Counted from the first letter of the stretch, positions 8,532 through 18,025 are shown. The stretch is 64,000 nucleotides of DNA from an uncultured Bacteroidales bacterium (GCA_947630665.1 CANRID010000003.1:41464-105463); one strand, 5' to 3'. Program-made: numbers and translations. Notes: generated by a model not told the origin, from the letters alone.

Positions 8532-10272
8532 GACGGATAATGGTGTTTAATTGATCCAGGTATTTGTTGAATTCCTCGCTTTTGAATTCCGAATAGTTCA
8601 TCTGGCGCATAATGTTGATGATGTTCTTATAATGAGCCGTTATCTGGTCGAAGTTTTCTAACTCCACTTTCGCATCGCATACTTCCAATACCTTGTTGAG
8701 CATGAATTTCTGTCTTTCCATGGGCGTGGAAGAGTCGATTGGATCGAAAGCGTCTTGCTGGAGGATGATGAAATCGATCAGTTCCGATTTCCAGTACCGC
8801 ATGTGATATTCCAAAGGAACACCGTCGTCTCCCAGAATGTTGATCTGTTCGTAGGCTTCTTTGCCGCGAAGGATAATGTTCTTCGCCTTGTTTACGCTGG
8901 CTACCCAGCCGGACTCTACCTTATTGTTGAGATATTCGGCTATTTCCGGATATTCAAGGTATTTGGAATAGGAATCGATCGGATCTACGGCCGGGTATCT
9001 TTTCCGGTCCGCCCTGCTTTGGTTCAAAGCGTAGAAACAGCGCGCCGCCTTTTTGGTGGATTCCGTAACCGGCTCCTTAAGGTTTCCTCCCGCAGGCGAA
9101 ACCGTTCCGATAAATGTAACGGAACCCGTCTGTCCGTTGTACAGCGTTACGAGGCCGGCACGTGCGTAAAAGCTCGAAATGATTGCAGGCAGATCCACCG
9201 GAAATGCGTCCGCCCCCGGAAGCTCTTCCATACGGTTACTCATCTCACGCAAGGCCTGCGCCCATCTGGAAGTGGAGTCCGCCAGCAACAGCACCTTAAG
9301 CCCCATCATCCTGTAATATTCCCCGATGGTCATGGCCGTATAGACGGACGCTTCCCGTGCCGCTACGGGCATGTTGGAGGTGTTGCATATAATGGTGGTC
9401 CTTTCCATGAGCTTGCGTCCCGTGCGGGCATCTATCAGCTCCGGAAATTCGGTGAATATTTCCACCACTTCATTCGCACGTTCGCCGCAGGCGGCCATAA
9501 TGATGACATCCGCTTCGCCCTGTTTGGCGATGGCATGCTGCAAAACCGTTTTTCCGCAACCGAAAGGTCCGGGGATGAATCCGGTGCCTCCTTCGGCGAT
9601 AGGGTTCAGGGTATCGATGCATCTGACTCCCGTCTCCATGATTTTGTAGGGCCGCGGTTTTTCCTTATATCCTCCGATCGCCACTTTTACCGGCCATTTC
9701 TGAATCATGGTGACCGGGATATCTTCCCCTTTGTCGTCCGTAAGGACGGCGATAGTGTCGTTCACTTTGTAGTTGCCGGGCTGCGCCACCGATTTTACCG
9801 TATATTCCCCTTTAAAGCTGAAAGGCACCATTATTTTGTGGGGAAGCCATCCTTCCTCCACTTCTCCTAACCAGTGGGCGGCTTCCACCTTGTCTCCCGG
9901 TTTGGCTATGGGCTTGAATTCCCATTCCTTTTCGGTATCGATAGGGTTGGTATATTCGCCCCTTTCCAGAAATACTCCCTTCATGGTAGCCAGATTATTC
10001 TGGAGTCCGTCATAATTGCTCGAAAGCAATCCGGGGCCGAGGGTCGCTTCCAGCATATATCCTTCGAACTCTACGGAATTGCCTTTTTTCAATCCGCGCG
10101 TGCTTTCATAGACCTGTACGAAAGCGTTTTTCCCGGTTACCTTTATCACTTCGGCCATCAATTTGCTGTTGCCGAGACTGATAAAGCATATTTCATTTTG
10201 TGCGACAGGTCCATCTACTTCTACCGTAACTAAATTGGAGATAATCCCTGTAACTTTTCCTGTGGTTTTCAT
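8521..10272 (-). CDS. ntpA: V-type ATP synthase subunit A (catalytic)
   Basis: The 583-residue protein is the catalytic subunit that hydrolyses or makes ATP in the cytoplasmic head. The order is an N-terminal barrel, the bulge (non-homologous) region that distinguishes A from F-type beta (about 110-200), and the nucleotide-binding domain. The latter has the P-loop GPFGCGKT at 235-242 and the downstream ADSTSRWAQALREMS block. The C-terminal helical domain follows. The family and position between DUF2764 and ntpB are typical of Bacteroidetes V-ATPase operons. Confidence 0.97.
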   Translation of the reverse strand: MKTTGKVTGIISNLVTVEVDGPVAQNEICFISLGNSKLMAEVIKVTGKNAFVQVYESTRGLKKGNSVEFEGYMLEATLGPGLLSSNYDGLQNNLATMKGVFLERGEYTNPIDTEKEWEFKPIAKPGDKVEAAHWLGEVEEGWLPHKIMVPFSFKGEYTVKSVAQPGNYKVNDTIAVLTDDKGEDIPVTMIQKWPVKVAIGGYKEKPRPYKIMETGVRCIDTLNPIAEGGTGFIPGPFGCGKTVLQHAIAKQGEADVIIMAACGERANEVVEIFTEFPELIDARTGRKLMERTTIICNTSNMPVAAREASVYTAMTIGEYYRMMGLKVLLLADSTSRWAQALREMSNRMEELPGADAFPVDLPAIISSFYARAGLVTLYNGQTGSVTFIGTVSPAGGNLKEPVTESTKKAARCFYALNQSRADRKRYPAVDPIDSYSKYLEYPEIAEYLNNKVESGWVASVNKAKNIILRGKEAYEQINILGDDGVPLEYHMRYWKSELIDFIILQQDAFDPIDSSTPMERQKFMLNKVLEVCDAKVELENFDQITAHYKNIINIMRQMNYSEFKSEEFNKYLDQLNTIIRHDN

Positions 10273-10300
10273 ATATTATCTTCTCTGTTTTTCATTAACA

Positions 10301-10981
10301 TTATTTTCCGCTGATCGGGTCTGTTTCCTTTTCGGGCCGGGGTTCCGTTCCCACTCCTTTGAACGTGCCTCTGACCTCCTCGACCAATTTCTTGAACATC
10401 TCCCGACCGGTTTGTCTATCTAATTTATTCCAGCGGTCGATCATTTTCGCTTTGGCCAGAAAAGCCAGAATCTTATCGATATTGAAATAGTCGAAAACAG
10501 TGAACTCGTTTATTTTCTCCCATTTGAAACGATCCAGCATTTGTTCTTTCTCGAGGATTCCCGATGTTTCGAAAATAGATTGCAATCGGTTCCTGTCGGA
10601 GGCTTCCGGTTCGGTCGCTCCGGCAGGGAGGATCTTGTATTTCTCCATTCGCAAGGCATCGTCGGGATTTTTGACAGCCTGCGCCGTCTTAGGGCTTTTA
10701 TTTTTACGGGAAAGATAATCGACTTTGGAATTGCGGATTTGTAAATCCAGATCGAAGAAGCGGCTGATGAATTTATTTTTATGGGAAAGGGCCGCACGAT
10801 AGAAATGGGAGTTGAGATTTTCCTCTTTTCCGCCGAATTCCAACCAGTCGATCAGCCTGCGGTCTTCGGAGGAACACTGTCCGTAAATTTCGTTTCTGGT
10901 TTCTTCGTACCTGAACCCTTTGTTCTCGGAGTCAAGCATCAGATCCGGCAAGCCGGCAATTATATAATGATAATTGTCCAT
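10301..10981 (-). CDS. DUF2764 protein of the V-ATPase operon (probable C-like subunit)
   Basis: The 226-residue, mostly helical and charged protein begins with MDNYHYIIAGLPDL, the typical start of DUF2764 proteins. These occur between the E and A genes of V-ATPase operons in Bacteroidetes and spirochaetes. No conventional subunit C (the d-like socket joining the shaft to the K ring) is encoded in the operon, and this gene occupies its position. A role as a highly diverged C subunit is therefore a reasonable inference, but not shown by motifs. It starts 3 bp after the subunit E gene. Confidence 0.75.
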   Translation of the reverse strand: MDNYHYIIAGLPDLMLDSENKGFRYEETRNEIYGQCSSEDRRLIDWLEFGGKEENLNSHFYRAALSHKNKFISRFFDLDLQIRNSKVDYLSRKNKSPKTAQAVKNPDDALRMEKYKILPAGATEPEASDRNRLQSIFETSGILEKEQMLDRFKWEKINEFTVFDYFNIDKILAFLAKAKMIDRWNKLDRQTGREMFKKLVEEVRGTFKGVGTEPRPEKETDPISGK

Positions 10982-10984
10982 TCC

Positions 10985-11599
10985 TTATTCCCCGAATAAA
11001 AGTTTTCTGGTTTTCGGTCTCAGATATTCGGCAATCAGATTCGTAAAGTCTTCGTCCGTAAAACTTAACATGTATCCGTCGTTCCGGGGACCGATCTTGA
11101 ATCCGTTGGAAATGTTTTTGCTGAATGAAATATCCAGTCCGCCCCGGAAGATCTTTGCCAGCTCTTCTTTTAAAAAACCTTCTAACTCCTGTTGTTTGTT
11201 TTCCGGCAGAATGACATTCAGCGGAACGGATTCGGAAGACCCCGGGTTGAAGGCCAGCACGACTGCGGAAATAATGCTTTGCAGAAATTCTTTTTCTCCG
11301 ACGGCTTGCGCTACGGGTGCGGCTACGGCTTTGGTAACAATCACGTTTTCGATTCGTTGCCTGATGGCGGCGAATGCCTGGCCTGCAGCCATCTTTATAT
11401 CGTTTTCCGCTTTGGCTTTTAATTCATCGCTCTCTTTCTGCGCATCGGATATTATCTGCCGGGCTTTTTCTTTTGCCTGCTCCAGCATCTCCGCCGCTTC
11501 TTTTTTAGCCTTGGCTTTCATCTCTTCCGCTTCCTGCCTGCCTTTGGCCAGTCCTTCATTATATAATTTATCCGTTAATTCCTGCAATTTATTCTGCAT
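10985..11599 (-). CDS. ntpE: V-type ATP synthase subunit E (peripheral stalk)
   Basis: The 204-residue protein is the stator-stalk subunit. An N-terminal half rich in Lys, Glu and Ala (about 1-90) predicts a long helix, and the C-terminal globular half contacts the head. It is the first gene of the operon and is preceded by a near-perfect Shine-Dalgarno stretch (AAAGGAGG), unusual for Bacteroidetes, where such sites are often weak. No gene for the usual partner G/H is visible nearby, so E may act with an unlinked or unrecognised partner. Confidence 0.88.
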   Translation of the reverse strand: MQNKLQELTDKLYNEGLAKGRQEAEEMKAKAKKEAAEMLEQAKEKARQIISDAQKESDELKAKAENDIKMAAGQAFAAIRQRIENVIVTKAVAAPVAQAVGEKEFLQSIISAVVLAFNPGSSESVPLNVILPENKQQELEGFLKEELAKIFRGGLDISFSKNISNGFKIGPRNDGYMLSFTDEDFTNLIAEYLRPKTRKLLFGE

Positions 11600-11633
11600 A
11601 TCCTGATCCTCCTTTAGAATTTAAAATGAAAAT

Positions 11634-11666
11634 CAAAGTTAAGAAATAATTTTACAAAAGGGCATA
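11634..11666 (-). promoter_or_regulatory. Probable promoter of the V-ATPase operon
   Basis: On the minus strand TAACTTTG (11634-11641) matches the -7 consensus TAnnTTTG. A weaker TATG (11663-11666) stands 21 bp upstream in the -33 position. Transcription would start about 25-30 nt before ntpE. Confidence 0.6.
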
Positions 11667-11780
11667 AAAAAGGTGCCGAATATACATATATAACACAAAT
11701 TTTCCTGTTTCGGACAATGATTGTAACGATTCAGAAAAATTTCTACGGTCAGAAAATGACCTTCCCGACAGGAAAATAAA

Positions 11781-11813
11781 ACGGACCGGAAGATGGTCTG
11801 AACTCCGGTCCGT
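11781..11813 (-). terminator. Terminator of the methylmalonyl-CoA decarboxylase cluster
   Basis: A 10-bp perfect inverted repeat (ACGGACCGGA at 11781-11790, complement at 11804-11813) is followed on the minus strand by TTTATTTT. It lies 38 bp past the beta-subunit stop codon and separates this cluster from the V-ATPase promoter. Confidence 0.88.
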
Positions 11814-11850
11814 TGAAATATCGGTCGCCCTTTTCAGGGGAAAAGTCCGT

Positions 11851-13008
11851 TTAGCTGAGGAATCCTAACAGAATACCGGCTGCCACCGCGCTGCCTATCA
11901 CGCCGGCCACATTCGGACCCATGGCATGCATCAGCAGATAGTTCCGGTTATCGTATTCCAATCCTACGTTGTTGGATACGCGGGCGGAATCCGGCACGGC
12001 GGATACTCCTGCATTACCGATGAGAGGATTGATCTTGTTCCCTTCTTTCAGGAACAAATTGAAGAATTTGACGAACAAGACTCCCGCAGTTGTCGCGATG
12101 ACGAATGAACCTGCCCCCAGAATAAAGATCTTGACGGAACTCCATTGCAGGAATTTGTCCGCCTGGGTGGAACATCCTACGGTTACCCCGATCAGGATTG
12201 TAATCACATCGATCAGCGGACCGCGGGCGGTCTCGGCCAGACGACGGGTAACGCCGCTTTCCTTGAGCAAATTCCCGAAGAATAACATTCCCAACAGAGG
12301 AAGGCCGGAAGGCACGATAAAGGCCGTAAGCAGGAATCCGATGATCGGGAACAGTTTTTTCTCGGTCTGGGAAACGGCGCGCGGCGGTCTCATTTTCATC
12401 ACCCTTTCTTTGTGAGTGGTCAGCAGCCTCATGATAGGCGGTTGGATCACCGGTACCAGCGCCATATAGGAGTATGCGGAAACCGCAATGGCTCCCATCA
12501 GGTCGGGCGCCAGCCTTGAGGAAAGGAAGATGGCCGTCGGACCGTCCGCACCTCCGATAATGCCGATAGCGCCGGCTTCGGCAGGAGAGAACCCGATAGC
12601 CAAGGCAATGGCGTACGCTCCGAAAATGCCGAATTGCGCGGCTGCTCCGATTAACATCAGTTTAGGGTTGGAGATAAGGGCGGAAAAATCCGTCATGGCT
12701 CCGATTCCCAAGAAGATCAGCGGAGGATACCATCCTTTTTGCACTCCCTGATAGAGGATATTCAATACGGAACCTTCTTCATAGACCCCTACGTTGAGGC
12801 CCGGAAATAAAGGAATATTTCCGATTACGATTCCGAATCCGATCGGAACCAGCAGCATGGGTTCCCAATCTTTTTTTATGGCCAGATAAATGAACAAAAG
12901 TCCTATCGGGATCATGATCAGGTGCCCTACCGTTGCATTGGCGAATCCCGTGAATTTGAAGAACTCCTGTAAATTTTCGCCTATAAGTGAAAATATATTA
13001 TGTTCCAT
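11851..13008 (-). CDS. mmdB: Na+-translocating decarboxylase beta subunit (OadB/MmdB family)
   Basis: The 385-residue integral membrane protein decarboxylates the carboxybiotin carried by the biotin subunit and uses the energy to export Na+. It has about ten hydrophobic segments and two re-entrant-type signatures. These are GAIGIIGGADGPTAIF, with the essential aspartate of the family, and NPLIGNAGVSAVPDSARV. It begins 1 bp after the biotin-carrier stop codon and is the last gene of the cluster. Substrate assignment to methylmalonyl-CoA rests on the linked epimerase and alpha subunit, not on this protein. Confidence 0.93.
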   Translation of the reverse strand: MEHNIFSLIGENLQEFFKFTGFANATVGHLIMIPIGLLFIYLAIKKDWEPMLLVPIGFGIVIGNIPLFPGLNVGVYEEGSVLNILYQGVQKGWYPPLIFLGIGAMTDFSALISNPKLMLIGAAAQFGIFGAYAIALAIGFSPAEAGAIGIIGGADGPTAIFLSSRLAPDLMGAIAVSAYSYMALVPVIQPPIMRLLTTHKERVMKMRPPRAVSQTEKKLFPIIGFLLTAFIVPSGLPLLGMLFFGNLLKESGVTRRLAETARGPLIDVITILIGVTVGCSTQADKFLQWSSVKIFILGAGSFVIATTAGVLFVKFFNLFLKEGNKINPLIGNAGVSAVPDSARVSNNVGLEYDNRNYLLMHAMGPNVAGVIGSAVAAGILLGFLS

Positions 13009-13009
13009 A

Positions 13010-13450
13010 TTATCCGATTATAACCAAAGGAGCGCCTTCCAGAACGGAATCTCCTTTATTTACTTTAATACTTACTACTTTGCCGTCTGCGGTGGCTTCG
13101 ATTACGTTTTCCATTTTCATGGCTTCCAGTACCAGTAATTTTTGTCCTTTTTTAACCGCATCGCCTTCTTTGCAGCTCACTTCCAGGATTACGCCCGGCA
13201 GCGGAGAGGTGACGGTCTCCCCGCCGGTAGCGGATACCGGTTTGGTAATAGGGGTTACCGGCTGGCCGCTGGCTGCAGGAGCTGAGGCAGGACGGGAAAC
13301 AGGTTTGGATACAATGCTTTTTTTGATAGGCTTGTCGTACTCAACTTTAAAAGGAATTCCGTTTACCTCTACCTCTGCAATTGAGTCCTCTACTTCATTA
13401 ACGGTTACCGCATAATCATTTCCGTTAATTTTTAATTTATATTCTTTCAT
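13010..13450 (-). CDS. mmdC: Biotin carboxyl carrier subunit of the decarboxylase
   Basis: The 146-residue protein carries the CO2 unit between the carboxyltransferase and the membrane pump. A small N-terminal domain is followed by a flexible linker rich in Pro and Ala (about 50-75) and the biotinyl domain. The biotin attachment site is EAMKM, with Lys112 as the modified residue. It sits between the OadG fusion (12 bp) and mmdB (1 bp), the usual gene order for such pumps. Confidence 0.93.
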   Translation of the reverse strand: MKEYKLKINGNDYAVTVNEVEDSIAEVEVNGIPFKVEYDKPIKKSIVSKPVSRPASAPAASGQPVTPITKPVSATGGETVTSPLPGVILEVSCKEGDAVKKGQKLLVLEAMKMENVIEATADGKVVSIKVNKGDSVLEGAPLVIIG

Positions 13451-13462
13451 CGGTAATCTTTT

Positions 13463-14401
13463 TTATTTGCGTTTTAATTGTGGAGTTTCTCTTAAAGTGT
13501 AAATCTTGGAACTCCAAGGGGAATAAGATTTGGAAACTTTATGAATGGTAAGGATCGTGTTTTCGATATCGTGGGTTTCACTGTCCTCCCGGTACAGATG
13601 CATGGCCGTAGCGATGGCGGCATATACCTCAGCGGAAGGTTCGTGGGAACTGCTCCCGGCAGCGGACACTTTGGCCGAAGATACCGGCGTACCGGTCGCC
13701 CGGCTTTCACGCTGTTTGCTTTTCCGGATGGAATAATTCCCCACGTTCTTGAATATCAAGTATAAAAGAATCAGAGCCAGGAACACGACCGACATGGCTG
13801 TAAAGGCCATCAACGCTCCGTACGGGTCCGCTTTCTCGAGTCTGGCGGCTTTGGATTCCCCGTACATGTCCGTATTGTTGGTCGAAGGGGAGGTCCTTTC
13901 CATTGTCTGCCATCCTTCTGCGGAGCCGTCATGGGCGCCGATACCGTCATCCGTTCTTCCGTAAGAAATGTTTTCCGGCATGTCTGCAGGTACTTTAATC
14001 CGGTCTATAACGGTCCTTCCGTCGCTGCTGACGAATAATATTTCATCTGCGTTTGCGAGATCGAAATTAATGTGGAATGTCCCCCGGAAAGGCTGGTTGT
14101 CCGCCCAGAAGAGTATATGCTGCCGCGGTTTGATCTTGGTAAGGATATCCCCTTTGGGTATCATGTATTTCTTGAGATTGCCCGGATCATCCGTCAGGTA
14201 GCATCCGGCTATATCTACGGTGCCGTAGGATGTGTTGAAAAGTTCGATCCAGCCGTTTTTATGTCCGAAATCGTCTTCGAAGTCATCGGTATTGGTAACT
14301 AAGATTTCGTTCAGACGCATATCGCCCATATTCTGTGCCTGAAGGCTTACGGCAGAACACAAAACTCCCAATAAGAAAAATATTTTCAAAGCTTTTTTCA
14401 T
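13463..14401 (-). CDS. Lamin-tail domain fused to OadG-type gamma/delta subunit
   Basis: The 312-residue protein has a signal peptide (1-22, ending near LQAQ) and an extracytoplasmic domain at about 28-170. That domain begins RLNEILVTN and contains GWIELFNTS, both typical of the lamin-tail (LTD) fold. One membrane helix follows at about 195-217, then a cytoplasmic tail ending in a YSPWSSKIYTLRETPQL block characteristic of Bacteroidetes OadG proteins. OadG/MmdD small subunits normally have only the helix and tail and help assemble the Na+-pumping decarboxylase. The position between alpha and biotin subunits supports that role. The function of the periplasmic LTD is unknown. Confidence 0.82.
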   Translation of the reverse strand: MKKALKIFFLLGVLCSAVSLQAQNMGDMRLNEILVTNTDDFEDDFGHKNGWIELFNTSYGTVDIAGCYLTDDPGNLKKYMIPKGDILTKIKPRQHILFWADNQPFRGTFHINFDLANADEILFVSSDGRTVIDRIKVPADMPENISYGRTDDGIGAHDGSAEGWQTMERTSPSTNNTDMYGESKAARLEKADPYGALMAFTAMSVVFLALILLYLIFKNVGNYSIRKSKQRESRATGTPVSSAKVSAAGSSSHEPSAEVYAAIATAMHLYREDSETHDIENTILTIHKVSKSYSPWSSKIYTLRETPQLKRK

Positions 14402-14418
14402 CTTGTTTCGTATTTTAA

Positions 14419-15972
14419 TTATAGAGGAAGATTGTCGTGCTTTTTAGGCGGATTGACTAATTTCTTGGTGGCCAATTGCTGTAAAGCGCGAATGATACGG
14501 AAACGGGTGTTTCTAGGTTCGATAACATCATCGATGTATCCGTAACGGGCTGCATTGTAAGGATTTGCGAATGCTTCCCTGTATTCTTTCTCTTTCTGGG
14601 CGGCGAATTCGGATGGATTTTCGGCCTCTTTCATCTCTTTTCCGTAAAGGACTTCGATGGCTCCGGAAGGACCCATTACCGCAATTTCCGCAGTAGGCCA
14701 TGCATAATTGATATCTCCTCTCAGATGCTTGCTGCTCATCACGCAATATGCACCTCCGTAAGCTTTGCGCAATACTACGGTTACCTTCGGAACGGTCGCT
14801 TCTCCGTATGCATACAGAAGTTTGGCCCCGTGAAGGATGATGCCGCCGTATTCCTGCTGGGTACCGCAAAGGAAGCCCGGTACATCTACTAACGTTACCA
14901 ACGGAATGTTGAAGGCATCGCAGAAACGTACGAAACGTGCGGCTTTGCGGGAAGAGTTGTTATCCAGCACTCCGGCGAGGATTTTCGGCTGGTTGGCCAC
15001 GATCCCGACGGAGACGCCGTTGAAACGGGCGAAGCCTACTACGATATTTTTAGCGTAATCCTGATGTACTTCTAAGAATTTCCCGTCGTCCACGATGGCT
15101 CCGATCACTTCATATACATCGTACGGTTTGTTAGGATTGTCGGGAATAATGCTGTTCAGTGCATCGTCCAAACGGTCGATAGGGTCTTCTGTCGGAACTA
15201 CCGGCGTTTCTTCCAGATTGTTCTGAGGTATATAGCTTAACAGATCCTTGATTACCTGGATTCCTTCCTCTTCGGTTTCTACTGTAAAATGGGCCACGCC
15301 GCTTTTAGAGGCATGCACGCTGGCGCCTCCGAGCTGTTCCTGGGTTACAACTTCGCCGGTAACGGATTTGACCACCTTGGGACCCGTAAGGAACATATAG
15401 CTGGTTCCTCTGGTCATGATATTGAAGTCTGTCAAGGCCGGTGAATATACCGCACCGCCGGCGCAAGGACCGAAGATGGCGGAAATCTGCGGGATGACTC
15501 CCGAAGCCAAGATGTTCCGCTGGAAAATTTCGGTATAGCCTGCCAAGGCGTTCACGCCTTCCTGGATACGGGCTCCGCCGGAGTCGTTCACTCCGATAAC
15601 CGGAGCGCCCATTCTCATGGCCTGATCCATTATTTTACAGATTTTCATGGCGAAACTCTCAGACAGGGATCCTCCGAATACCGTGAAATCCTGTGCGAAA
15701 ACATATACCAGTCTTCCGTCGATCGTACCGTATCCGGTTACGACGCCGTCTCCCAGAAATACATTTTTTTCCATTCCGAAGTTGGTGCAACGATGAGTTA
15801 CAAACATATCGAACTCTTCGAAACTTCCCGGATCCAACAGCATGTCGATCCTTTCGCGAGCTGTATATTTGCCTTTTTCATGTTGTGAGTCAATACGTTT
15901 TTGACCACCACCGATACGTGCTTTATCACGCAATGCGATAAGCGCTTTTACTTGTTCGAGTTGTTGGCTCAT
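14419..15972 (-). CDS. mmdA: Methylmalonyl-CoA decarboxylase alpha / acyl-CoA carboxyltransferase subunit
   Basis: The 517-residue cytoplasmic carboxyltransferase moves the carboxyl group from (S)-methylmalonyl-CoA to biotin. It has two crotonase-fold halves. The N-terminal half contains [10 protein letters not shown] and the GGARIQEGV and [12 protein letters not shown] oxyanion-hole loops. The C-terminal half contains GFLCGTQQE and [13 protein letters not shown]. Length and sequence match MmdA/PccB proteins. Linkage to epimerase, OadB and biotin subunits favours the Na+-pumping decarboxylase over a propionyl-CoA carboxylase, since no biotin carboxylase gene is present. Confidence 0.92.
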   Translation of the reverse strand: MSQQLEQVKALIALRDKARIGGGQKRIDSQHEKGKYTARERIDMLLDPGSFEEFDMFVTHRCTNFGMEKNVFLGDGVVTGYGTIDGRLVYVFAQDFTVFGGSLSESFAMKICKIMDQAMRMGAPVIGVNDSGGARIQEGVNALAGYTEIFQRNILASGVIPQISAIFGPCAGGAVYSPALTDFNIMTRGTSYMFLTGPKVVKSVTGEVVTQEQLGGASVHASKSGVAHFTVETEEEGIQVIKDLLSYIPQNNLEETPVVPTEDPIDRLDDALNSIIPDNPNKPYDVYEVIGAIVDDGKFLEVHQDYAKNIVVGFARFNGVSVGIVANQPKILAGVLDNNSSRKAARFVRFCDAFNIPLVTLVDVPGFLCGTQQEYGGIILHGAKLLYAYGEATVPKVTVVLRKAYGGAYCVMSSKHLRGDINYAWPTAEIAVMGPSGAIEVLYGKEMKEAENPSEFAAQKEKEYREAFANPYNAARYGYIDDVIEPRNTRFRIIRALQQLATKKLVNPPKKHDNLPL

Positions 15973-16002
15973 TTTATATTTGAATTAGATTTTTAAATAA
16001 AA

Positions 16003-16416
16003 TTACATTTTAGACGGGTCTTCGCATATTTCGGTGAGTACGCCCAGTGTGGATTTCGGATGCAGAAATGCGATATTGAGGCCTTCCGCGCCTTTTCTCG
16101 GAGCTTTATCGATCAATTGCACACCTTTGGCGGATAATTCATCCAGGGCCTTTTGCACGCCGTTCGTAGCGAATGCGATGTGATGCACACCTTCGCCTCT
16201 TTTTTCGATGAACTTGGCGATAGTCCCTTCTGGATCAGTGCTTTCTAACAGCTCCAGTTTCGTCTGTCCTATTTTAAAGAAAGCGGTTTTTACTTTCTGG
16301 TCTTTTACTTCTTCGATAGAGTAGCATTTAAGACCTAATTTTTCTTCATAATAAGGGATAGCGGTTTCCAAAGACTTAACTGCTATGCCAATGTGTTCAA
16401 TATGTGATAGTTCCAT
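16003..16416 (-). CDS. mce: Methylmalonyl-CoA epimerase
   Basis: The 137-residue enzyme of the vicinal-oxygen-chelate (glyoxalase) fold interconverts (R)- and (S)-methylmalonyl-CoA. It has the two beta-alpha-beta repeats and metal-ligand positions in HIEHIGIAV, KLELLE, GEGVHHIAF and the C-terminal LTEI. An upstream in-frame ATG would add 16 residues. I chose the start giving MELSHIEHIG because it matches the family N-terminus and leaves room for the promoter at 16462-16491. It is the first gene of the decarboxylase cluster and feeds the alpha subunit. Confidence 0.92.
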   Translation of the reverse strand: MELSHIEHIGIAVKSLETAIPYYEEKLGLKCYSIEEVKDQKVKTAFFKIGQTKLELLESTDPEGTIAKFIEKRGEGVHHIAFATNGVQKALDELSAKGVQLIDKAPRKGAEGLNIAFLHPKSTLGVLTEICEDPSKM

Positions 16417-16461
16417 TGTTAGTAGTAATAGTTTAATATGGTTTTTATTGAATTTATCCTG

Positions 16462-16491
16462 CAAATTTAGTAAAATTATACCTTTGCCATA
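16462..16491 (-). promoter_or_regulatory. Probable promoter of the methylmalonyl-CoA cluster
   Basis: On the minus strand TAAATTTG (16462-16469) fits TAnnTTTG, and TATG (16488-16491) stands 18 bp upstream in the -33 position. Its location supports the downstream start at 16416. Confidence 0.6.
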
Positions 16492-16507
16492 GATTTTTTA
16501 TAAAAAA

Positions 16508-16532
16508 ATCCCGCTCTGCTTAAAAGCGGGAT
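16508..16532 (-). terminator. Terminator downstream of yebC
   Basis: The inverted repeat ATCCCGCT (16508-16515) / AGCGGGAT (16525-16532) has a 9-nt loop and runs into TTTTTTT on the minus strand. It separates yebC from the mce promoter. Confidence 0.88.
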
Positions 16533-16597
16533 CTGTCTTTTTAGCGGCCAGGTTTGCTGCATGCCAACAGACCGGCCTATAATGAATGTTTGGGAAT

Positions 16598-17320
16598 TTA
16601 CTCGGATATGTCCATCAGATGATATACGTTCTGTACATCATCATCGTTTTCGAATCTGTCGATCAGCTTTTCCAGATCCGCTTTTTCTTCCGGGGTAAGT
16701 TTTTTGGGTTCCGTAGTAGGGATACGCTCGAAACCTCCCGATACTATCTCGAATCCGTTTTCTTCCAAATACTTCTGGATGGCGCCGAATGATTCGAAAG
16801 ATCCGTAGATTATTATTTCGTCTTCTTCCTGGAAGACCTCTTCACCTCCAGCATCGATCAGCTCTAACTCCAACTCCTCCAGATCCACCGGTGCGGCCGA
16901 TTTCACCTTGAATACGCATTTGCGCTCGAACATGAAATCCACGCTGCCCGAAGTCCCCAGCGAGCCTCCGAATTTATTGAAATAGCTCCGGATATTCGCC
17001 ACCGTACGGGTAGGATTGTCGGTAGCGGTTTCGATCAGAAAAGCGATTCCGTGCGGACCGTAGCCTTCATATACGACCTCCTTATAATCCGCATGATCTT
17101 TTTCCACAGCTCTTTTGATAGCCCTTTCGATATTCTCCTTGGGCATGTTCTCGCTTTTGGCAGACTGGATGAGGGTACGGAGCCTTGGGTTGCTGTCAGG
17201 GTCGGGTCCGCCGGCTTTCGCCGCGATGGTGATTTCTTTTCCTAACCTGGTAAAAACGCGGGCCATATTGCCCCAGCGTTTGAATTTTCTTTCTTTTCTG
17301 AATTCAAAAGCTCTTCCCAT
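16598..17320 (-). CDS. yebC: YebC/PmpR family protein (TACO1-like)
   Basis: The 240-residue protein belongs to the YebC family, long annotated as a transcriptional regulator and more recently linked to relief of ribosome stalling. Landmarks are the N-terminal GRAFEFRKERKFKRWGNMARVFTRLGKEI region (split over about residues 1-32) and NPRLRTLIQSAKSENMPKENIERAI, shown here in part only. A C-terminal acidic end follows. The length is normal. It starts 3 bp after the TPR gene and is presumably co-transcribed with it. Confidence 0.93.
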   Translation of the reverse strand: MGRAFEFRKERKFKRWGNMARVFTRLGKEITIAAKAGGPDPDSNPRLRTLIQSAKSENMPKENIERAIKRAVEKDHADYKEVVYEGYGPHGIAFLIETATDNPTRTVANIRSYFNKFGGSLGTSGSVDFMFERKCVFKVKSAAPVDLEELELELIDAGGEEVFQEEDEIIIYGSFESFGAIQKYLEENGFEIVSGGFERIPTTEPKKLTPEEKADLEKLIDRFENDDDVQNVYHLMDISE

Positions 17321-17323
17321 GAC

Positions 17324-18001
17324 TTATTTTGTTATCTGCTGGATACGGGCGATATATTTGTTGATCTCGTATCCTTCTGCTGATTGTGGATATTTGGTTT
17401 TGATCTCGTCGTACATTTTAAGGGCATCCTCGGGTTTGCCTGTTTCCTCGTATATGAGGCCTGCTTTAAGCAAATAGGCGGCTGCCAGGATATTGTCGGC
17501 GGTAGAGGCGGCTTTTTTATAATAATCGGCTGCCGTCTCGAAATCGCTGAGTCCCGCATACGCATCTCCGATGCAGGCGAGCGCCCTGGCCGACATGATC
17601 GGGTCTTTCACACTGTATTTTTTCAGGTAATCGAGAGCCTCCCGATAATTTCCCGATTGCAATTCGCAGATTCCTGCGTAAAAATAAACGGCTTCTCCGG
17701 CGGATGTGCCGTAGTCTTCTATAATCTGTTTGAATCCCAAGGTATTTCCGTCTCCGTTAAGGGCAAGGGCGAAAGAGTCGGCCCTGAAATATTGCTCGGC
17801 GGGAAACATCTGGGCCATCGCTTCCTGTTGTTTGGGCAGGCGTACCAGGTGATGGTAAGCGAAAATGGCAACGGCGATCAGGACGATGGCGGCGCCTGTA
17901 TAAAGTAATGGTTTCCTGTTGTCTGTCAAAAACTGCTCGGTTTTCGACAAAGCTTCTTCTACGTTTATTTCGGGATCCTGGGTGTTTTTATTTTTTGACA
18001 T
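17324..18001 (-). CDS. Membrane-anchored tetratricopeptide-repeat protein
   Basis: The 225-residue protein has a charged N-terminal cytoplasmic segment, one membrane helix at about 34-56, and an extracytoplasmic region of TPR-type helical repeats. Recognisable repeats include the GNYREALDYLKKY and SDFETAADYYKKA units. The layout is like YfgM/ancillary TPR proteins that assist secretion or envelope assembly. No more specific role can be read. A strong promoter lies just upstream, and yebC follows at 3 bp. Confidence 0.8.
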   Translation of the reverse strand: MSKNKNTQDPEINVEEALSKTEQFLTDNRKPLLYTGAAIVLIAVAIFAYHHLVRLPKQQEAMAQMFPAEQYFRADSFALALNGDGNTLGFKQIIEDYGTSAGEAVYFYAGICELQSGNYREALDYLKKYSVKDPIMSARALACIGDAYAGLSDFETAADYYKKAASTADNILAAAYLLKAGLIYEETGKPEDALKMYDEIKTKYPQSAEGYEINKYIARIQQITK

Positions 18002-18025
18002 TTCATTAAATTTTTATGCAGATTG

